A DNA stretch of 57,103 bases, taken from the NCBI GenBank assembly GCA_945878995.1, contig CAMCUN010000018.1, positions 1-57,103 on the forward strand, given 5' to 3'. Under the pieces are notes generated by a model that was not told the DNA's origin, did not search any database, and saw only the letters and a program-made list of their open reading frames with translations. Shown here piece by piece: positions 43,168-53,447 of the stretch; positions within the stretch are counted from its first letter, which is position 1; each line of letters begins with the position of its first letter. Source of the stretch: Polaromonas sp. YR568 (GTDB lineage: Bacteria; Pseudomonadota; Gammaproteobacteria; Burkholderiales; Burkholderiaceae_C). The position numbers and the translations under genes are program-made.

Positions 43168-43653
43168 TCAAGGCGAGATGCCCCCTGCGTCGAGCAAACT
43201 CATCAAGGTGTACTTCTCACGGTCAATCTCGCTGCGGGTGCGCACCCCCAGGCGGCGCAGCGCTGGCAAGGGTGGGCACCAACCTTGGGTCGCGTGTTGA
43301 ATCAAGAAAAACATCACCACGCCTGGCAGGATCAGCCATTTGCGGTCTACTTGGTGGGCCAAGAGCACACCTGCCAGCCCTAAAGCGCCCGCATTGACTT
43401 CAAGCACGCGCTCAATATCCCACTCTTGGTCCAATTGCCCTATGCGCTCGCTGATGCGCTGATCGCTCAAGGCGGCATGCCGCGTGATGCTGCGGTCTGT
43501 CTCAATGTCTATGGCCCGGTTGATGGCACGGGCGGTGTAGCAGCGAACCCGGTCCGACTCATGAGCGACCGGACGCGGCTGCAAAAGCGCTTCACTGAAA
43601 TCCAGTCCATGGCGGACTGGAGATGACATGGCGGTAGAACTCATGGCGAACAC
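43168..43653 (-). CDS. DUF2892/YgaP-like membrane protein
   Basis: 161 residues. A charged N-terminal half (about 40-75, with INRAIDIETDRSITRHAALSDQ) precedes DIERVLEVNAGALGLAGVLL and WLILPGVVMFFLIQHATQGWCPPLP (about 90-140). The latter two form the membrane pair of the DUF2892 family found at the end of YgaP-type rhodanese proteins. A C-terminal soluble tail (REIDREKYTLMSLLDAGG) follows. Its role is not known; a rhodanese partner is not next to it. Confidence 0.78.
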   Translation of the reverse strand: MFAMSSTAMSSPVRHGLDFSEALLQPRPVAHESDRVRCYTARAINRAIDIETDRSITRHAALSDQRISERIGQLDQEWDIERVLEVNAGALGLAGVLLAHQVDRKWLILPGVVMFFLIQHATQGWCPPLPALRRLGVRTRSEIDREKYTLMSLLDAGGISP

Positions 43654-43756
43654 TCCTGGGCAAGTGCGACCATGCTGCGCTTGTTCAGGTCAGATTGCCG
43701 TAGGACGGCTGGGCCTGCAAATGTGGGACCCGTTGTCAGGAAAAGCAGAACTGGCC

Positions 43757-43831
43757 AGAAATTAATCCGTATCTGACCCAAATAATGGAAATTAATCTGT
43801 ATCTGACCCCAATTAATGACCCCAATTAAAT
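43757..43831. repeat. Dispersed repeat array, second locus
   Basis: Contains three partial or full copies of the TCTGACCCC motif: an imperfect one at 43757-43784, an exact 29-base match to 5892-5920 at 43787-43815, and a short tail copy to 43831. The array sits just beyond the stop of the small 43834-44127 gene. Confidence 0.8.
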
Positions 43832-43833
43832 CT

Positions 43834-44127
43834 TTAAGCCGCTGATTGGCGCAGCAGCTCTTCAATGGCTTCGGTGGTGTTGCGGGCATGCTCAGCGATG
43901 GGCTCGGGCATGGCGGCGATGGAGTCTAGGGGGTAGGTCCCGCTGACCACGCCTTTGAAGGCAACTTCTGCGGCCAGTGCGTCTTGGCCCAAACCGTCCA
44001 AAGCAGCCAAGAGGCAGGCGGGCAAGCTGGCCAAGCCGGCGTCGGCGAACAAGTCCAGGCCCTCGTGGCTGACGCGGTAGTCAAACTCGCCGCGCTGAAA
44101 CTCATCAATGAGGAAGCGAACAATCAT
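43834..44127 (-). CDS. Small conserved-looking protein coupled to flavoprotein gene
   Basis: 97 residues, acidic, starting MIVRFLIDEFQRGEFDYRV. Its ATG overlaps the stop of the upstream flavoprotein gene by 4 nt. No domain is recognised. It has no signal peptide or membrane helix. The overlap and GC-rich codon use support a real gene. It may have a role tied to the flavoprotein, but that is inference. Confidence 0.7.
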   Translation of the reverse strand: MIVRFLIDEFQRGEFDYRVSHEGLDLFADAGLASLPACLLAALDGLGQDALAAEVAFKGVVSGTYPLDSIAAMPEPIAEHARNTTEAIEELLRQSAA

Positions 44128-45467
44128 GTGTTGACTCCAAGATCGACTCTGGTCTGTGCTGCAGTCTGCGCTCCGATTTCGGCGAGCCCACGCCAGTGGT
44201 CCAAAGCGCCCTGCCCGGCTTGCTGGCCGCTGGCCAGGCAGGCAGTCATCAAATAGCCGCCTGTGGGGGCTTCCCAGTCCAGCATTTCACCTGCGCAAAA
44301 CACGGCTTGGTCTGGCCACGGCAGGGTTTGCAGGCGCAGCTGGGGCGAGAGTGACTCAAAGCGCACGCCGCCCGCGCTGCTGATGGCTTCGTCCAGCGGC
44401 CGGGTGGATTGGAGTGGCACGCGCAGGCCCTTGATGGCTTGGGCCAGGCGTTCAGGGTCTTGCCAGGCGGCTTTGTCCAGCAGCTCGTGCAACAGCGCCG
44501 ACTTGATGCCGTCCAGCCGCAGCCGGCCTTTGAGGTGCGAGGCCATGGAGCGCGAGGCGCGCGGCCTGCGCACTTCGGCCAGCACCTCCTCGGCACTGCG
44601 GTCGGGCAAGAGGTCGAGCTCAAAACTGGCGTGGCCGTGGGCCAAAATCTCGTCGCGCAAGAGGCTGGAGGCCGCGTAAATGAGACTGCCTTCCACCCCG
44701 GTTTGGGTGGCGACAAACTCGCCCTTGCGCTCAAAGTGGCGCCCGCGTGAATCAGTCACGCGCAGGGCCACCGACTTGAAGGGCTGGCCTGCAAAGCGGC
44801 TGCTGAAGTGCTCGCTCCAGCCGCCACCGCCCTTGCCTGCCACGTCAAAACCGCCATTGGACGGCTGCAAAGGCGCCACGCCCACGCCTTGGTCCACCAA
44901 CCAGGGCACCCAAGCGCCGTCTGAGCCTAGCCTGGCCCAACTGCCACCGCCCAGCGCCAGCAGCACCACGGACGCGGCCACCACACGCTCGCCGCTGGGC
45001 GTGCCAAAGCGCAACGCGCCTTCTGGGGTCCAGCCTTGCCAGCGGTGGCGCATGGAAAAACGCACGCCTGCTTGCCTGAGCTGGTGCAGCCAGGCGCGCA
45101 GCAAGGGCGCGGCCTTCATGTCGGTGGGAAACACCCGGCCTGAGCTGCCCACAAAGGTGGCCACGCCCAGCTGAGCGGCCCATTGGCAGACCTCGGGGCT
45201 GCCGAATTCGGCCAGCCAGGGCGCCACCTGCGCTTGGCGCTCGCCGTAGCGGGTGACAAAAGCCTGGGCATTCTCGGAATGGGTGAGGTTGAGACCGCCG
45301 CGCCCAGCCAGCAAGAACTTGCGGCCCACAGAGGGCATGGCGTCGTACACCCGAACAGGGACGCCGCCGCGGGCCAGCACCTGGGCGGCCATGAGGCCGG
45401 CCGGACCGCCCCCTATGACGGCCACTTCAGAAGGGGATGAAACGGGGTCTGCCAAAAGAGAATTCAA
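44124..45467 (-). CDS. HI0933-like FAD-dependent oxidoreductase (TIGR03862-type)
   Basis: 447 residues. The FAD-binding GGGPAG is at 19-24 inside VAVIGGGPAGLMAAQ, followed by MPSVGRKFLLAGRGGLNLTHSE (about 45-66). The C-terminal FCAGEMLDWEAPTGGYLMTACLASGQQAG is typical of this flavoprotein family (from memory, TIGR03862). The substrate is unknown; the family shares a fold with aminoacetone-oxidase-like and baiN-type proteins. It is first in a two-gene operon with the small 43834 gene. Confidence 0.88.
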   Translation of the reverse strand: MNSLLADPVSSPSEVAVIGGGPAGLMAAQVLARGGVPVRVYDAMPSVGRKFLLAGRGGLNLTHSENAQAFVTRYGERQAQVAPWLAEFGSPEVCQWAAQLGVATFVGSSGRVFPTDMKAAPLLRAWLHQLRQAGVRFSMRHRWQGWTPEGALRFGTPSGERVVAASVVLLALGGGSWARLGSDGAWVPWLVDQGVGVAPLQPSNGGFDVAGKGGGGWSEHFSSRFAGQPFKSVALRVTDSRGRHFERKGEFVATQTGVEGSLIYAASSLLRDEILAHGHASFELDLLPDRSAEEVLAEVRRPRASRSMASHLKGRLRLDGIKSALLHELLDKAAWQDPERLAQAIKGLRVPLQSTRPLDEAISSAGGVRFESLSPQLRLQTLPWPDQAVFCAGEMLDWEAPTGGYLMTACLASGQQAGQGALDHWRGLAEIGAQTAAQTRVDLGVNT

Positions 45468-45529
45468 AAGCGGGGGTCCAAGTGCTTGTCAAAGTAGAGT
45501 GCAGTCGCGGGTCTGAGCCGGGCGGTGGA

Positions 45530-48500
45530 TTATGTGGCCGGCAGGTCTGTGAATTCAGCCACCTCCACCAAGGCGCCCTGCCCCGTCAAAAAGGCCACTC
45601 TGACAGGCGCGCCACCCTGCCAGGCCTGCACCGCGCGCCTGTAGGCCTGCATCTGGGCCACTAATTCGGGCTGGGTTTCAGGTCGTGCCGCAGATTTGTA
45701 GTCCAGCACCCACCAGCCGCTGTCTGTGTGTTGCACCAGCCGATCCAGGCGCAAGAGCTGGCCTGCGTGGGCCAGTTCCACCTCGCTGCCTTGCCAAAGC
45801 AGTTGCTCGGACTGCCACACCCAAGCGCCCTCGCCTTGCAAAATGCGCTCGGCCGCCGCACGGGCTTGTTCGGCCTGCCCAGCGTCCAGGCGAAATTCAC
45901 GCGCGGCCGACTGCACCTGGGCAGGCCCCACCGCGCCCCACTCCAGCAAGCGGTGCATGGCTTGGCCCATGCGGGAGGCATCGCTGTCGGGGGCTGTTTC
46001 CAACTGCGCGCAACGCAGGGCCTCGGGCAGCAGGGGCAACACAGGCAGAAAAATGGTGGCAGGGGCAGCGCTTAAAGCAGGTGCATGCTGTGCGGCAGTC
46101 TGGGGCTGAGCCACCTCCTCCAGGGGCGCAGCCAAGGCTTGCAGGCGCTGCCACCAAGAAGCGGGTCCTGAGGCACTGGCGCGCGCAGGCTCAATCGACG
46201 ACAAGCCCAGCACCTGCCTGGCGCGGGTCATGGCCACGTAAAGCATGTTGAGCTCTTCGCGGTGGCGGGCCTGCTTTTCAGCGTCCAGGGCCAGCCGGAG
46301 GCAAGCCGGTGGCCGACTCTCGCTGAGCAAAAACGCAAAGCGCAGCGGGTGCACGGCCTCGCCCGGCCAGTCCACCAGCACGCCCATGCTTTCTGCGGCG
46401 CGCGCTGGGGTGTGGGTGTCCACCAGCAGCAGCACCTCGGCCTCCAGGCCTTTAGCGCCGTGGATGGTAAGCAGGCGCACGGCTTCCTCTGACACAGTGG
46501 CCGGGGCCGCTATACCGCCGGCTTTGAGCGCTCGCACCAGCGCGTAGGGCGTGATGAAGCGCCCGCCTTCGTGGTTGAGCGCGGCCATCAGCAAGGCGCT
46601 GAGGTTGGCCAGCACGGCGTGGCGCTGTGCGGCAGGGGCGGCGGCGGCGTAGCGGGCCATGACGTCACCATCGGTGTAAATGGACTGCAGCGCATCGTGC
46701 GGCGGCAAGGCCTGCACCCAGCGCTGCCAGCGCGCCAACACGGCGCCTATCTCGAGCAGGGGCTGAGCTTCGGGCTGTGCCAACTCGGCCACGCTGCCCG
46801 GGCTGGCTTGCAGCAACGCAAGCCACGAACTGTGCGTGCGCTTGGCCGCCAAGGCCAGCGGCACCAGGGCCGGGTTGTCCACGCCAAACAAGGGCGAGCG
46901 CAGCACGCGTGCGAGTGACAGGTCGTGGCGGGGTGAGACCAGCACGTCGAGCAGGGCCACCAGGTCTTGCACCTCGGCACGGTCCATGAGAGCGGTTTTT
47001 TCGCCCACCTCGGCGGGCAAACCCAGGGCCTGCAGCGCCTGCTGCATGGGCAGCAAGTTGCTGCGCTTGCGCGAGAGCACCATCACATCCCGTGGTCGCA
47101 GCCCGCGCTGCTCGATTTGCATGGCCAGCCAGGCGGCGGCTTGGCGGGCTTCCAAGGTGCGCAGGGTTTCTTCAGGCAACTCTCTAGGCGTGAGCAGGCT
47201 GTCACGCCAGACCATGCCATCTTCGCTGTCCTCTGGCGCATCTTTTTCAGGCCTTGCAATGGCGGGCAGGCGCAGCACCTCCCCGTCCTGGGCCGAGGCG
47301 CTGGTGTGCACTCTAAAACCAGGGTAAGCGTCGTCCGGGTCGGCGGCGGCCTCACCCATGGCCGCGTTGACCACGGCGATCACGCGCTGGGCATTGCGCC
47401 GGGTGTGGTCGCAGCTGAGCACGTCGCCGCCCAGGGCGTCGCGCACAAATTGCTGCGCAGCCACAAACACCTGCGGCTCGGCACGCCGAAAGCGGTAAAT
47501 GCTTTGCTTGGGGTCGCCCACCAAAAACACGCTGGGCGCCCGGCCAGCCCCGGCGTAGCTGTCCAGCCAAGCGCGCAGCGCTTGCCACTGCAGCGGGTTG
47601 GTGTCTTGGAACTCGTCAATCAGCAGGTGGCGCACCTGGGCGTCCAGCTTTTCTTGCACCCAGCCTGAGAGCACCTCGTCGCTGAGCATGCGGCGGGCGG
47701 CGCGCTCTATGTCGTTCATGTCGACCCAGCCGCGCTCGTGTTTGAGGGCCGCAAACTCGGCCATCAACACGCGGGTGAGCCTGGCCATGCGCTGCTGAAA
47801 CACCCAGGCCTCGTGCTGGCGCGACAGCTCCACCAGTTCTTCAGCCAGGCTTTGAGCTTGGCGCACGTCAGCATGGTCTTGGGCCTTGCCCAGCTTGCGG
47901 GGGGTGAGCTTGTCGCGGGTCAGCAGCGCATTGACCACGCCTTGCAGGTCTTGGGTTTGGAGCGCCTGCTGCAGTTCCAACCCCTTGGCAGCATGGCTGG
48001 GGGCTTTGAGTTGGCTGATCACCCCAGCGGCACTGGCCAACAGTGCCTGCACTGGCGCCAAGCTCAGGGCCTGGGCGGGCTCATTCAGGCCCGCATAAGC
48101 GGGAAACTGCTCGGCCATGGATTTGACAGCGCTGTCGACCTTGCCCGCGGCGTCGGCCAGCGCAAATTCCACGCGCTTGTCCAGGCCGGCTTGCAAGGCC
48201 TTGTCGGCCTGAAAGCGACCGTGGGCGCGCACCAAAGCTTCAAAATCGGCGCGGGCCTCGGGCCGCGCCAGCAGGGCCGCATAAAAACGTGGCCACACCA
48301 GCGCCTTGGCTTGGCTGTCGTCTTCCAAAAGCTCATAGTGAACGGGCAGCTCCAGCTCTTGCAGCACCGCCACCGGGGCGTTGCGCAGCAAAGCTGAAAA
48401 CCAGCTGTGGAAGGTGCGAATTTGCACGGGCCTCCCGGCCGCCAGCACCTGGGCGTACAGGCCGCTGAGTTTGTCGCACAGGGCCTGGGCGTGGGCAGGC

Positions 48501-48841
48501 TGGTCCAGGCCAGGCACGCCCCGCTCTCGCAAGGCTTGCATCAGCGTGGCCTGGTCGGCGCCGGCAAATTCTTTGAGCCACTCGTACAAGCGGGCGCGCA
48601 TTTCACCTGCGGCTTTGCGGGTGAAGGTGATGGCCAATATGTCTTGGGGTGCGCAGCCAGCCTCGCCCGAGCGCGCGTCGGGCTCCAACAGCGCCCGCAG
48701 CATGCGGGAGACCAACATCCAGGTTTTGCCGGCGCCTGCGCAAGCCTCCACGGCCACGCTGCGCCTGGGATCGCAGGCCACGGCGTAAAAGGCGGCAGCC
48801 GCCACAGGCCGGCCGTTGTGTTCATAAGCGCCGTTGGTCAT
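45530..48841 (-). CDS. AddA-like UvrD helicase with C-terminal nuclease domain
   Basis: 1103 residues. Superfamily 1 helicase motifs are present: Walker A ACAGAGKTW (33-41), DEFQDTNPLQW (about 408, motif II), GDPKQSIYRFRRAE (motif III), and LLTIHGAKGLEAEVLLLV (motif V). A PD-(D/E)XK nuclease domain at the C-terminus is marked by WWVLDYKSAA (about 1040). AddA-type proteins work with AddB in double-strand break end resection for recombination. The ATG overlaps the AddB-like stop by 4 nt, and the two are translated together. Confidence 0.93.
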   Translation of the reverse strand: MTNGAYEHNGRPVAAAAFYAVACDPRRSVAVEACAGAGKTWMLVSRMLRALLEPDARSGEAGCAPQDILAITFTRKAAGEMRARLYEWLKEFAGADQATLMQALRERGVPGLDQPAHAQALCDKLSGLYAQVLAAGRPVQIRTFHSWFSALLRNAPVAVLQELELPVHYELLEDDSQAKALVWPRFYAALLARPEARADFEALVRAHGRFQADKALQAGLDKRVEFALADAAGKVDSAVKSMAEQFPAYAGLNEPAQALSLAPVQALLASAAGVISQLKAPSHAAKGLELQQALQTQDLQGVVNALLTRDKLTPRKLGKAQDHADVRQAQSLAEELVELSRQHEAWVFQQRMARLTRVLMAEFAALKHERGWVDMNDIERAARRMLSDEVLSGWVQEKLDAQVRHLLIDEFQDTNPLQWQALRAWLDSYAGAGRAPSVFLVGDPKQSIYRFRRAEPQVFVAAQQFVRDALGGDVLSCDHTRRNAQRVIAVVNAAMGEAAADPDDAYPGFRVHTSASAQDGEVLRLPAIARPEKDAPEDSEDGMVWRDSLLTPRELPEETLRTLEARQAAAWLAMQIEQRGLRPRDVMVLSRKRSNLLPMQQALQALGLPAEVGEKTALMDRAEVQDLVALLDVLVSPRHDLSLARVLRSPLFGVDNPALVPLALAAKRTHSSWLALLQASPGSVAELAQPEAQPLLEIGAVLARWQRWVQALPPHDALQSIYTDGDVMARYAAAAPAAQRHAVLANLSALLMAALNHEGGRFITPYALVRALKAGGIAAPATVSEEAVRLLTIHGAKGLEAEVLLLVDTHTPARAAESMGVLVDWPGEAVHPLRFAFLLSESRPPACLRLALDAEKQARHREELNMLYVAMTRARQVLGLSSIEPARASASGPASWWQRLQALAAPLEEVAQPQTAAQHAPALSAAPATIFLPVLPLLPEALRCAQLETAPDSDASRMGQAMHRLLEWGAVGPAQVQSAAREFRLDAGQAEQARAAAERILQGEGAWVWQSEQLLWQGSEVELAHAGQLLRLDRLVQHTDSGWWVLDYKSAARPETQPELVAQMQAYRRAVQAWQGGAPVRVAFLTGQGALVEVAEFTDLPAT

Positions 48842-51375
48842 GATGTCCCTTCAGGCGCCACAAAATCTTTGCGGCACAGGCCGCGCGCCTGGCAATATTC
48901 ACAGGCCAGCCCGTCGCCCAAGGCGCGCAAGGGCTCGCCCGCGTGCAGCCGGGCCACATCGTGCGCAATGCCCGCTTGCAGCAAGGCGCGCAGTTCAAGC
49001 ACCTGTTTTTGCGGCCAAGCGTGGGTTTCGCCTTTTTCGCCCACGTTGACGTAAGCGGCGCTCAGCTCAGTCTCGCCCAGCAGGGCGGCGTAAAAAGCCA
49101 GTTGAGTGTCTTCAGCGCCGCTTTTCAGGCGCTCGCGGGTTTTCTCCGCGCCTTCGGTTTTGTAGTCCAACAGCTGCGGTCTGCCGTGGGCATCGCGGTC
49201 CATGCGGTCTATCTTGCCAAACAAGGTGAGCTCACCCAGGGGCTGCTCTTTCCATTCCTCGGCCTCGGCAAACACCAGCCCTGCCGCTTCGTGCTCTGCC
49301 AGCCAGGCGAGGTATCCCTGGCGCACCTGCGGCCACACGGCCTCAAAAGGCAAAAACTCGGCAGGCTCTAAGTCCAGGCGGCGCCTGGCGTGCTCGGCGG
49401 CGGCTTCCATCAGCACCAGCCGCTGGGCAGCGTCTGGCGTGGGGGCGGCTTGCAGGCTGTGGTGAAAGTGGCTCAAGGTCTCATGCAGCCAGTTGCCAAA
49501 GTCGCGCTTGCCTAGGGCCGTGTCCAGCTCGTCAGTTTCTTTGAGGCCCAGCTGGCGCAAGGCAAAAAAGCGGTAGGGGCAGCTGCGCAAATCGGCGTAG
49601 GCCGAGGCCGACAGCCGGGTCACGGGCAAGCTAGCGCCCAGCGCCGCAGCGCTGTGGATAGGATGGAGCACCAGCTCACGCGGCTGGCGCAAATCAACGG
49701 CTTGTTCAGGCTCCCCAGCCAAAACCAACTCCTGCACCCAGGCCGCTGGCATGAGGTGCTCGCCGTTGTGGCTTTGCCGCCAAAGCAGGTGCACCTCTTG
49801 CATCTGCAGCGCGTGGTTCCAGGCGGCACGGTTGGCCGCCATGAGCTGGGCGCGCGAAGGCAAGCCTAGCAACAGCCGCTGGGCAGGTGTCCAAGGGCCG
49901 GGGGGCTCTGGCGAGGCAGGCAGGCTCACCTCGTCGGCGCCCGGCAACACCATGGCCGCCAAGGATCGGCCCAGCAGTTGGCTGAGCGGCAAAATCACCA
50001 CCTGCGCTTGGGGCGGGTGCACGGGAGAATACGAAGCGGACTCCAGGGTTTGGCTGACCCATTGCGTGAACTCGCGGCGGCTGAGCGTGGCCTGCAGCGC
50101 ATCAAAGTCGGCTTCGCTGCCGTCGTGCAGGCGCAGTGCATCACACACGGCTTGGCCGGCCACGTCGCGCAACAGTGCGTCCCAATGGCCCGCCAACCGC
50201 AACACGCCTCGCAACTGCGCCAACCACGCACCCAGCGGCCGGGATTTTTGCAAACCATCTAGCCAAGGCTGCACCTGCTGGGCCAGGGCTTGCGCTTGGG
50301 CGTGTACGGCCCGCACCGAGGCCCAGCGCCGCACGCCGGCCGTTCGCAGTTCGGCCTCTGCCGCCTGCAGCTGGTCGGCCTCAATGGCTGAGGCGTGCTT
50401 GAGCCAGTCGAGCACGGTGTCGCAGGAGGCCTCGTGGGGCAATGCCCGCAACAGGCTCATGAGCACGGCAGCGGCCCGGGTGGTGGACAAAGTCCAGCCG
50501 GTTTCGTCGCGCACGGCCACGCGTTGCTCAGCCAACAGGGCACGCACCCGGCGCGTAAGCACGCGGTCTTGCGCAATCAGGCCCACCGGCTGCACCTGTC
50601 GGCTGAGCAGGTCAATCACGCAGGCGGCGGCGCGCTCGGCCTCTTGCGCCGCATCGGTGGTCGCTTGCAACGCCACCCGGCCCCGGGGCCCAGAAGGCGC
50701 GGCCAGCACCAGCGACATGGCCCTCTCGCCCAGCCCAAGGCGCAAGGCGTCGGCCAACGGGTCTTGCTGAAAACCTTCGAGCACCACCAGCAGCGCTGGT
50801 TTCTGGGCAAACAACACATCGGTGGCAAAGGCGGAGCTGGAGGCCCAAAGCAAGGCCAGTTGCGCCACCATCGCCTCGTGCTCCAGCACAGACGAGCTCA
50901 AACCCGCGGTGAGCAGCGGCAGCAAACGCTCGCGCCAGGCCTCGCGTTCTGGCGGCGGCACGGCGGCCGCCACCCTGGCCAGGGACCAAGCCGCCTCCAT
51001 CAGCTTGGGCGCCAAAATTTCGCGCTGGGCGCCGCGCTGGCTGTGCGCCAACCACTGCCCTGCAGTCAGCAGGTCAAAAGCGGCGTCCCCTCGCAAGTCC
51101 TCGGGGCCGGGTGCAAAGCCGCCGCGCGATGCCCACAAGCTGGTGGCCCAGTTTTGCGTGGTTTCCACCCGCGGCAAGAGCAAGGCCGCATCGCCTTGTT
51201 GCCGGGCCAGCGTGACCCAGGCTTGGCGCGCCGTGCCCATGAGTTGGGCATAGGGCACCAGCACCACGCATTCGGAGGCCGGGCAAGCGCGCTCTTGCAG
51301 GGCCTGCACGATGCCCTGGGTGAGCTGCAGCCAGCGCTGGTCGTTGAAATGAGAGGAAAGTGGTTCAGCGTTCAA
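48838..51375 (-). CDS. AddB-like PD-(D/E)XK nuclease
   Basis: About 845 residues if started at TTG 51375 (LNAEPLSSHF). The frame opens up to 51582 but that would overlap trxA, so the start is uncertain. The N-terminal half is an inactivated helicase-like region. The C-terminal nuclease has QLLDYKTEGA. The Fe-S staple Cys are present: RSCPYRFFA, then CEYCQARGLC near the end. This matches AddB. It forms the recombination nuclease with the downstream AddA-like protein. It is divergent from trxA. Confidence 0.9.
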   Translation of the reverse strand: MNAEPLSSHFNDQRWLQLTQGIVQALQERACPASECVVLVPYAQLMGTARQAWVTLARQQGDAALLLPRVETTQNWATSLWASRGGFAPGPEDLRGDAAFDLLTAGQWLAHSQRGAQREILAPKLMEAAWSLARVAAAVPPPEREAWRERLLPLLTAGLSSSVLEHEAMVAQLALLWASSSAFATDVLFAQKPALLVVLEGFQQDPLADALRLGLGERAMSLVLAAPSGPRGRVALQATTDAAQEAERAAACVIDLLSRQVQPVGLIAQDRVLTRRVRALLAEQRVAVRDETGWTLSTTRAAAVLMSLLRALPHEASCDTVLDWLKHASAIEADQLQAAEAELRTAGVRRWASVRAVHAQAQALAQQVQPWLDGLQKSRPLGAWLAQLRGVLRLAGHWDALLRDVAGQAVCDALRLHDGSEADFDALQATLSRREFTQWVSQTLESASYSPVHPPQAQVVILPLSQLLGRSLAAMVLPGADEVSLPASPEPPGPWTPAQRLLLGLPSRAQLMAANRAAWNHALQMQEVHLLWRQSHNGEHLMPAAWVQELVLAGEPEQAVDLRQPRELVLHPIHSAAALGASLPVTRLSASAYADLRSCPYRFFALRQLGLKETDELDTALGKRDFGNWLHETLSHFHHSLQAAPTPDAAQRLVLMEAAAEHARRRLDLEPAEFLPFEAVWPQVRQGYLAWLAEHEAAGLVFAEAEEWKEQPLGELTLFGKIDRMDRDAHGRPQLLDYKTEGAEKTRERLKSGAEDTQLAFYAALLGETELSAAYVNVGEKGETHAWPQKQVLELRALLQAGIAHDVARLHAGEPLRALGDGLACEYCQARGLCRKDFVAPEGTS

Positions 51376-51514
51376 AGGGGGTCGCCAAAAAGGACGGTGG
51401 GCAGACTGTGCGCCTGATGACTGGGCCTGACGCTGCCTGCGCGTTTCTGCCACAATTTGCTCAATTATCCAGAACCCAGCGCCCTCCCCTGCGCTCCACG
51501 AAAGGAAGCCACAC

Positions 51515-51847
51515 ATGGCCAGCGAGTTGATCAAGCATGTCTCTGACGCCACCTTCGAAACTGAGGTCCTGCAGTCGAGCACGCCCGTGCTGGTGGACTA
51601 CTGGGCCGAGTGGTGCGGCCCTTGCAAAGCCATAGCCCCCATCCTCGACGAAGTGGCCACCGGCTACGAGGGGCGCTTGCAAATCGCCAAAATGAACGTG
51701 GATGAAAACCGCGACATCCCGGCCCAATTTGGCATTCGCGGCATTCCCACGCTGATGCTGTTCAAAGACGGCAAATTGGCCGCCACCAAAGTGGGCGCCT
51801 TGAGCAAATCTCAGTTGACCGCCTTTATTGACCAAAACATGGCCTGA
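51515..51847 (+). CDS. trxA: Thioredoxin
   Basis: A 110-residue classical thioredoxin with active site WCGPC (residues 33-37) inside [14 protein letters not shown], conserved Lys/Pro in [15 protein letters not shown] and cis-Pro in [13 protein letters not shown]. It reduces disulfides in cytosolic proteins. AAAGGAAG lies about 7 nt before the ATG. Divergent transcription from the AddB-like gene and the trxA-rho order are both typical of Burkholderiales. Confidence 0.97.
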   Translation: MASELIKHVSDATFETEVLQSSTPVLVDYWAEWCGPCKAIAPILDEVATGYEGRLQIAKMNVDENRDIPAQFGIRGIPTLMLFKDGKLAATKVGALSKSQLTAFIDQNMA

Positions 51848-52080
51848 TTTTTTGGGGGCAGCAGGCCATAGCCCAGCTGTCCCAGCCCATGGCCGCGGTG
51901 ATGCAGTTTGGACTTGGGTCCATCAGCACATTTGTCTGTCATAATTATTTTCAACAGCTGTCCGGTCCCCCGCCTGACAGCCCGGGTTGCAGGCCAGATC
52001 GGCCCTCCAATCCTTTCTTCCCCACCCCCCGTTTTTTATTCAGAGCTCCACTCGGGGTTCTACGCTCCGCAGGATCATTC
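51848..52080 (+). promoter_or_regulatory. rho: Leader region of rho
   Basis: 233 bases between trxA and rho with no gene. In other bacteria rho is autoregulated through a leader in which Rho terminates its own transcript, and a leader of this size fits. A CATAAT hexamer at about 51938-51943 could be a -10 box. C-rich stretches (ccggtcccccgcctgac and cccaccccccg) that could serve as Rho-loading sites lie in the second half. Confidence 0.5.
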
Positions 52081-53343
52081 ATGCATTTGAAAGAACTCAA
52101 GGCACAACACGTGTCTGAAGTGCTCAAGCAGGCTGAAGCGCTTGAGATTGAAAACGTTGGCCGCATGCGCAAGCAAGAGCTGATGTTTGCCATCATCAAA
52201 AAACGCGCTAAAACCGGCGAAACCATCGTGGCCGATGGGGTGCTGGAGGTTTTGCCAGACGGTTTTGGCTTTTTGCGCGACCCGGATTCGAGCTACACCG
52301 CCTCGACCGACGATATCTACATCAGCCCCAGCCAGATTCGCCGCTTCAATTTGCACACCGGCGACATGATTGAAGGTGAAGTGCGCACGCCCAAGGACGG
52401 CGAGCGTTACTTTGCCCTCAACAAGTTAGACACCATCAACAACCTGCCGCCTGAGCAAAACAAGCACAAGGTGATGTTTGAAAACCTCACGCCGCTGTTT
52501 CCGCGCGAGCAGTTCAAACTGGAGCGCGAGATCAAGGCCGAGGAAAACCTCACCAGCCGCATCATTGACATCGTTGCCCCCATTGGCAAAGGCCAGCGTG
52601 CCTTGCTGGTGGCGCCGCCCAAGTCGGGCAAAACGGTGATGATGCAAAACATAGCCCACGCCATCACTTCCAACTTCCCCGAGGTCGAGATGATGGTGCT
52701 GCTGGTGGACGAGCGCCCCGAAGAGGTCACCGAGATGCAGCGCAGCGTGCGCGCTGAGGTCATTTCGTCCACCTTTGACGAGCCGGCCGCCCGCCACGTG
52801 CACGTGGCAGAAATGGTCATCGAGCGCGCCAAGCGCTTGGTGGAACTGGGCAAAGACGTGGTGATCTTGCTGGACTCCATCACCCGCTTGGCCCGTGCTT
52901 ACAACAACGTGCTGCCGTCTTCGGGCAAGGTGCTCACCGGCGGCGTGGACGCCAACGCCTTGCAGCGACCCAAGCGCTTTTTTGGCGCAGCGCGCAAAAT
53001 TGAAGAAGGCGGCAGCCTGACCATCATTGGCACCGCCTTGATTGACACCGGCAGCCGCATGGATGAGGTGATCTTTGAAGAGTTCAAAGGCACCGGCAAC
53101 TGCGAGATTCATCTGGACAGGCGCCTGTATGAAAAGCGCGTGTTCCCGGCGATCAACCTCAACCGCAGCGGCACCCGCAAAGAAGAGTTGCTGCTGTCCC
53201 CCGAGATCTTGCAAAAGTCCCGCATCCTGCGCCAATTCATGTACAGCATGGACGAAATCGAGTCCATGGAGCTCATGCTCAAGAACATGAAAGCCACCAA
53301 GAACAACCATGAGTTCTTCGACATGATGCGCCGCGGCGGCTGA
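52081..53343 (+). CDS. rho: Transcription termination factor Rho
   Basis: 420 residues from [14 protein letters not shown]. The N-terminal helix bundle precedes a cold-shock-like RNA-binding domain ([18 protein letters not shown], about 55-72). The P-loop in [12 protein letters not shown] is near 177-188, and the Q/R-loop residues lie in [29 protein letters not shown] (about 280-310). It is a hexameric ATP-dependent RNA helicase that releases RNA polymerase. Length matches E. coli Rho (419). Confidence 0.98.
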   Translation: MHLKELKAQHVSEVLKQAEALEIENVGRMRKQELMFAIIKKRAKTGETIVADGVLEVLPDGFGFLRDPDSSYTASTDDIYISPSQIRRFNLHTGDMIEGEVRTPKDGERYFALNKLDTINNLPPEQNKHKVMFENLTPLFPREQFKLEREIKAEENLTSRIIDIVAPIGKGQRALLVAPPKSGKTVMMQNIAHAITSNFPEVEMMVLLVDERPEEVTEMQRSVRAEVISSTFDEPAARHVHVAEMVIERAKRLVELGKDVVILLDSITRLARAYNNVLPSSGKVLTGGVDANALQRPKRFFGAARKIEEGGSLTIIGTALIDTGSRMDEVIFEEFKGTGNCEIHLDRRLYEKRVFPAINLNRSGTRKEELLLSPEILQKSRILRQFMYSMDEIESMELMLKNMKATKNNHEFFDMMRRGG

Positions 53344-53447
53344 TGCTGGCCTGACACCTTTAAAAATGCAATAATCGCAGGCTTGGCGGAAAGTGTTCGG
53401 GATGGGCCCGAATGGCTGCTGCACCTGAGCCTTATGAAGGAAAGAAT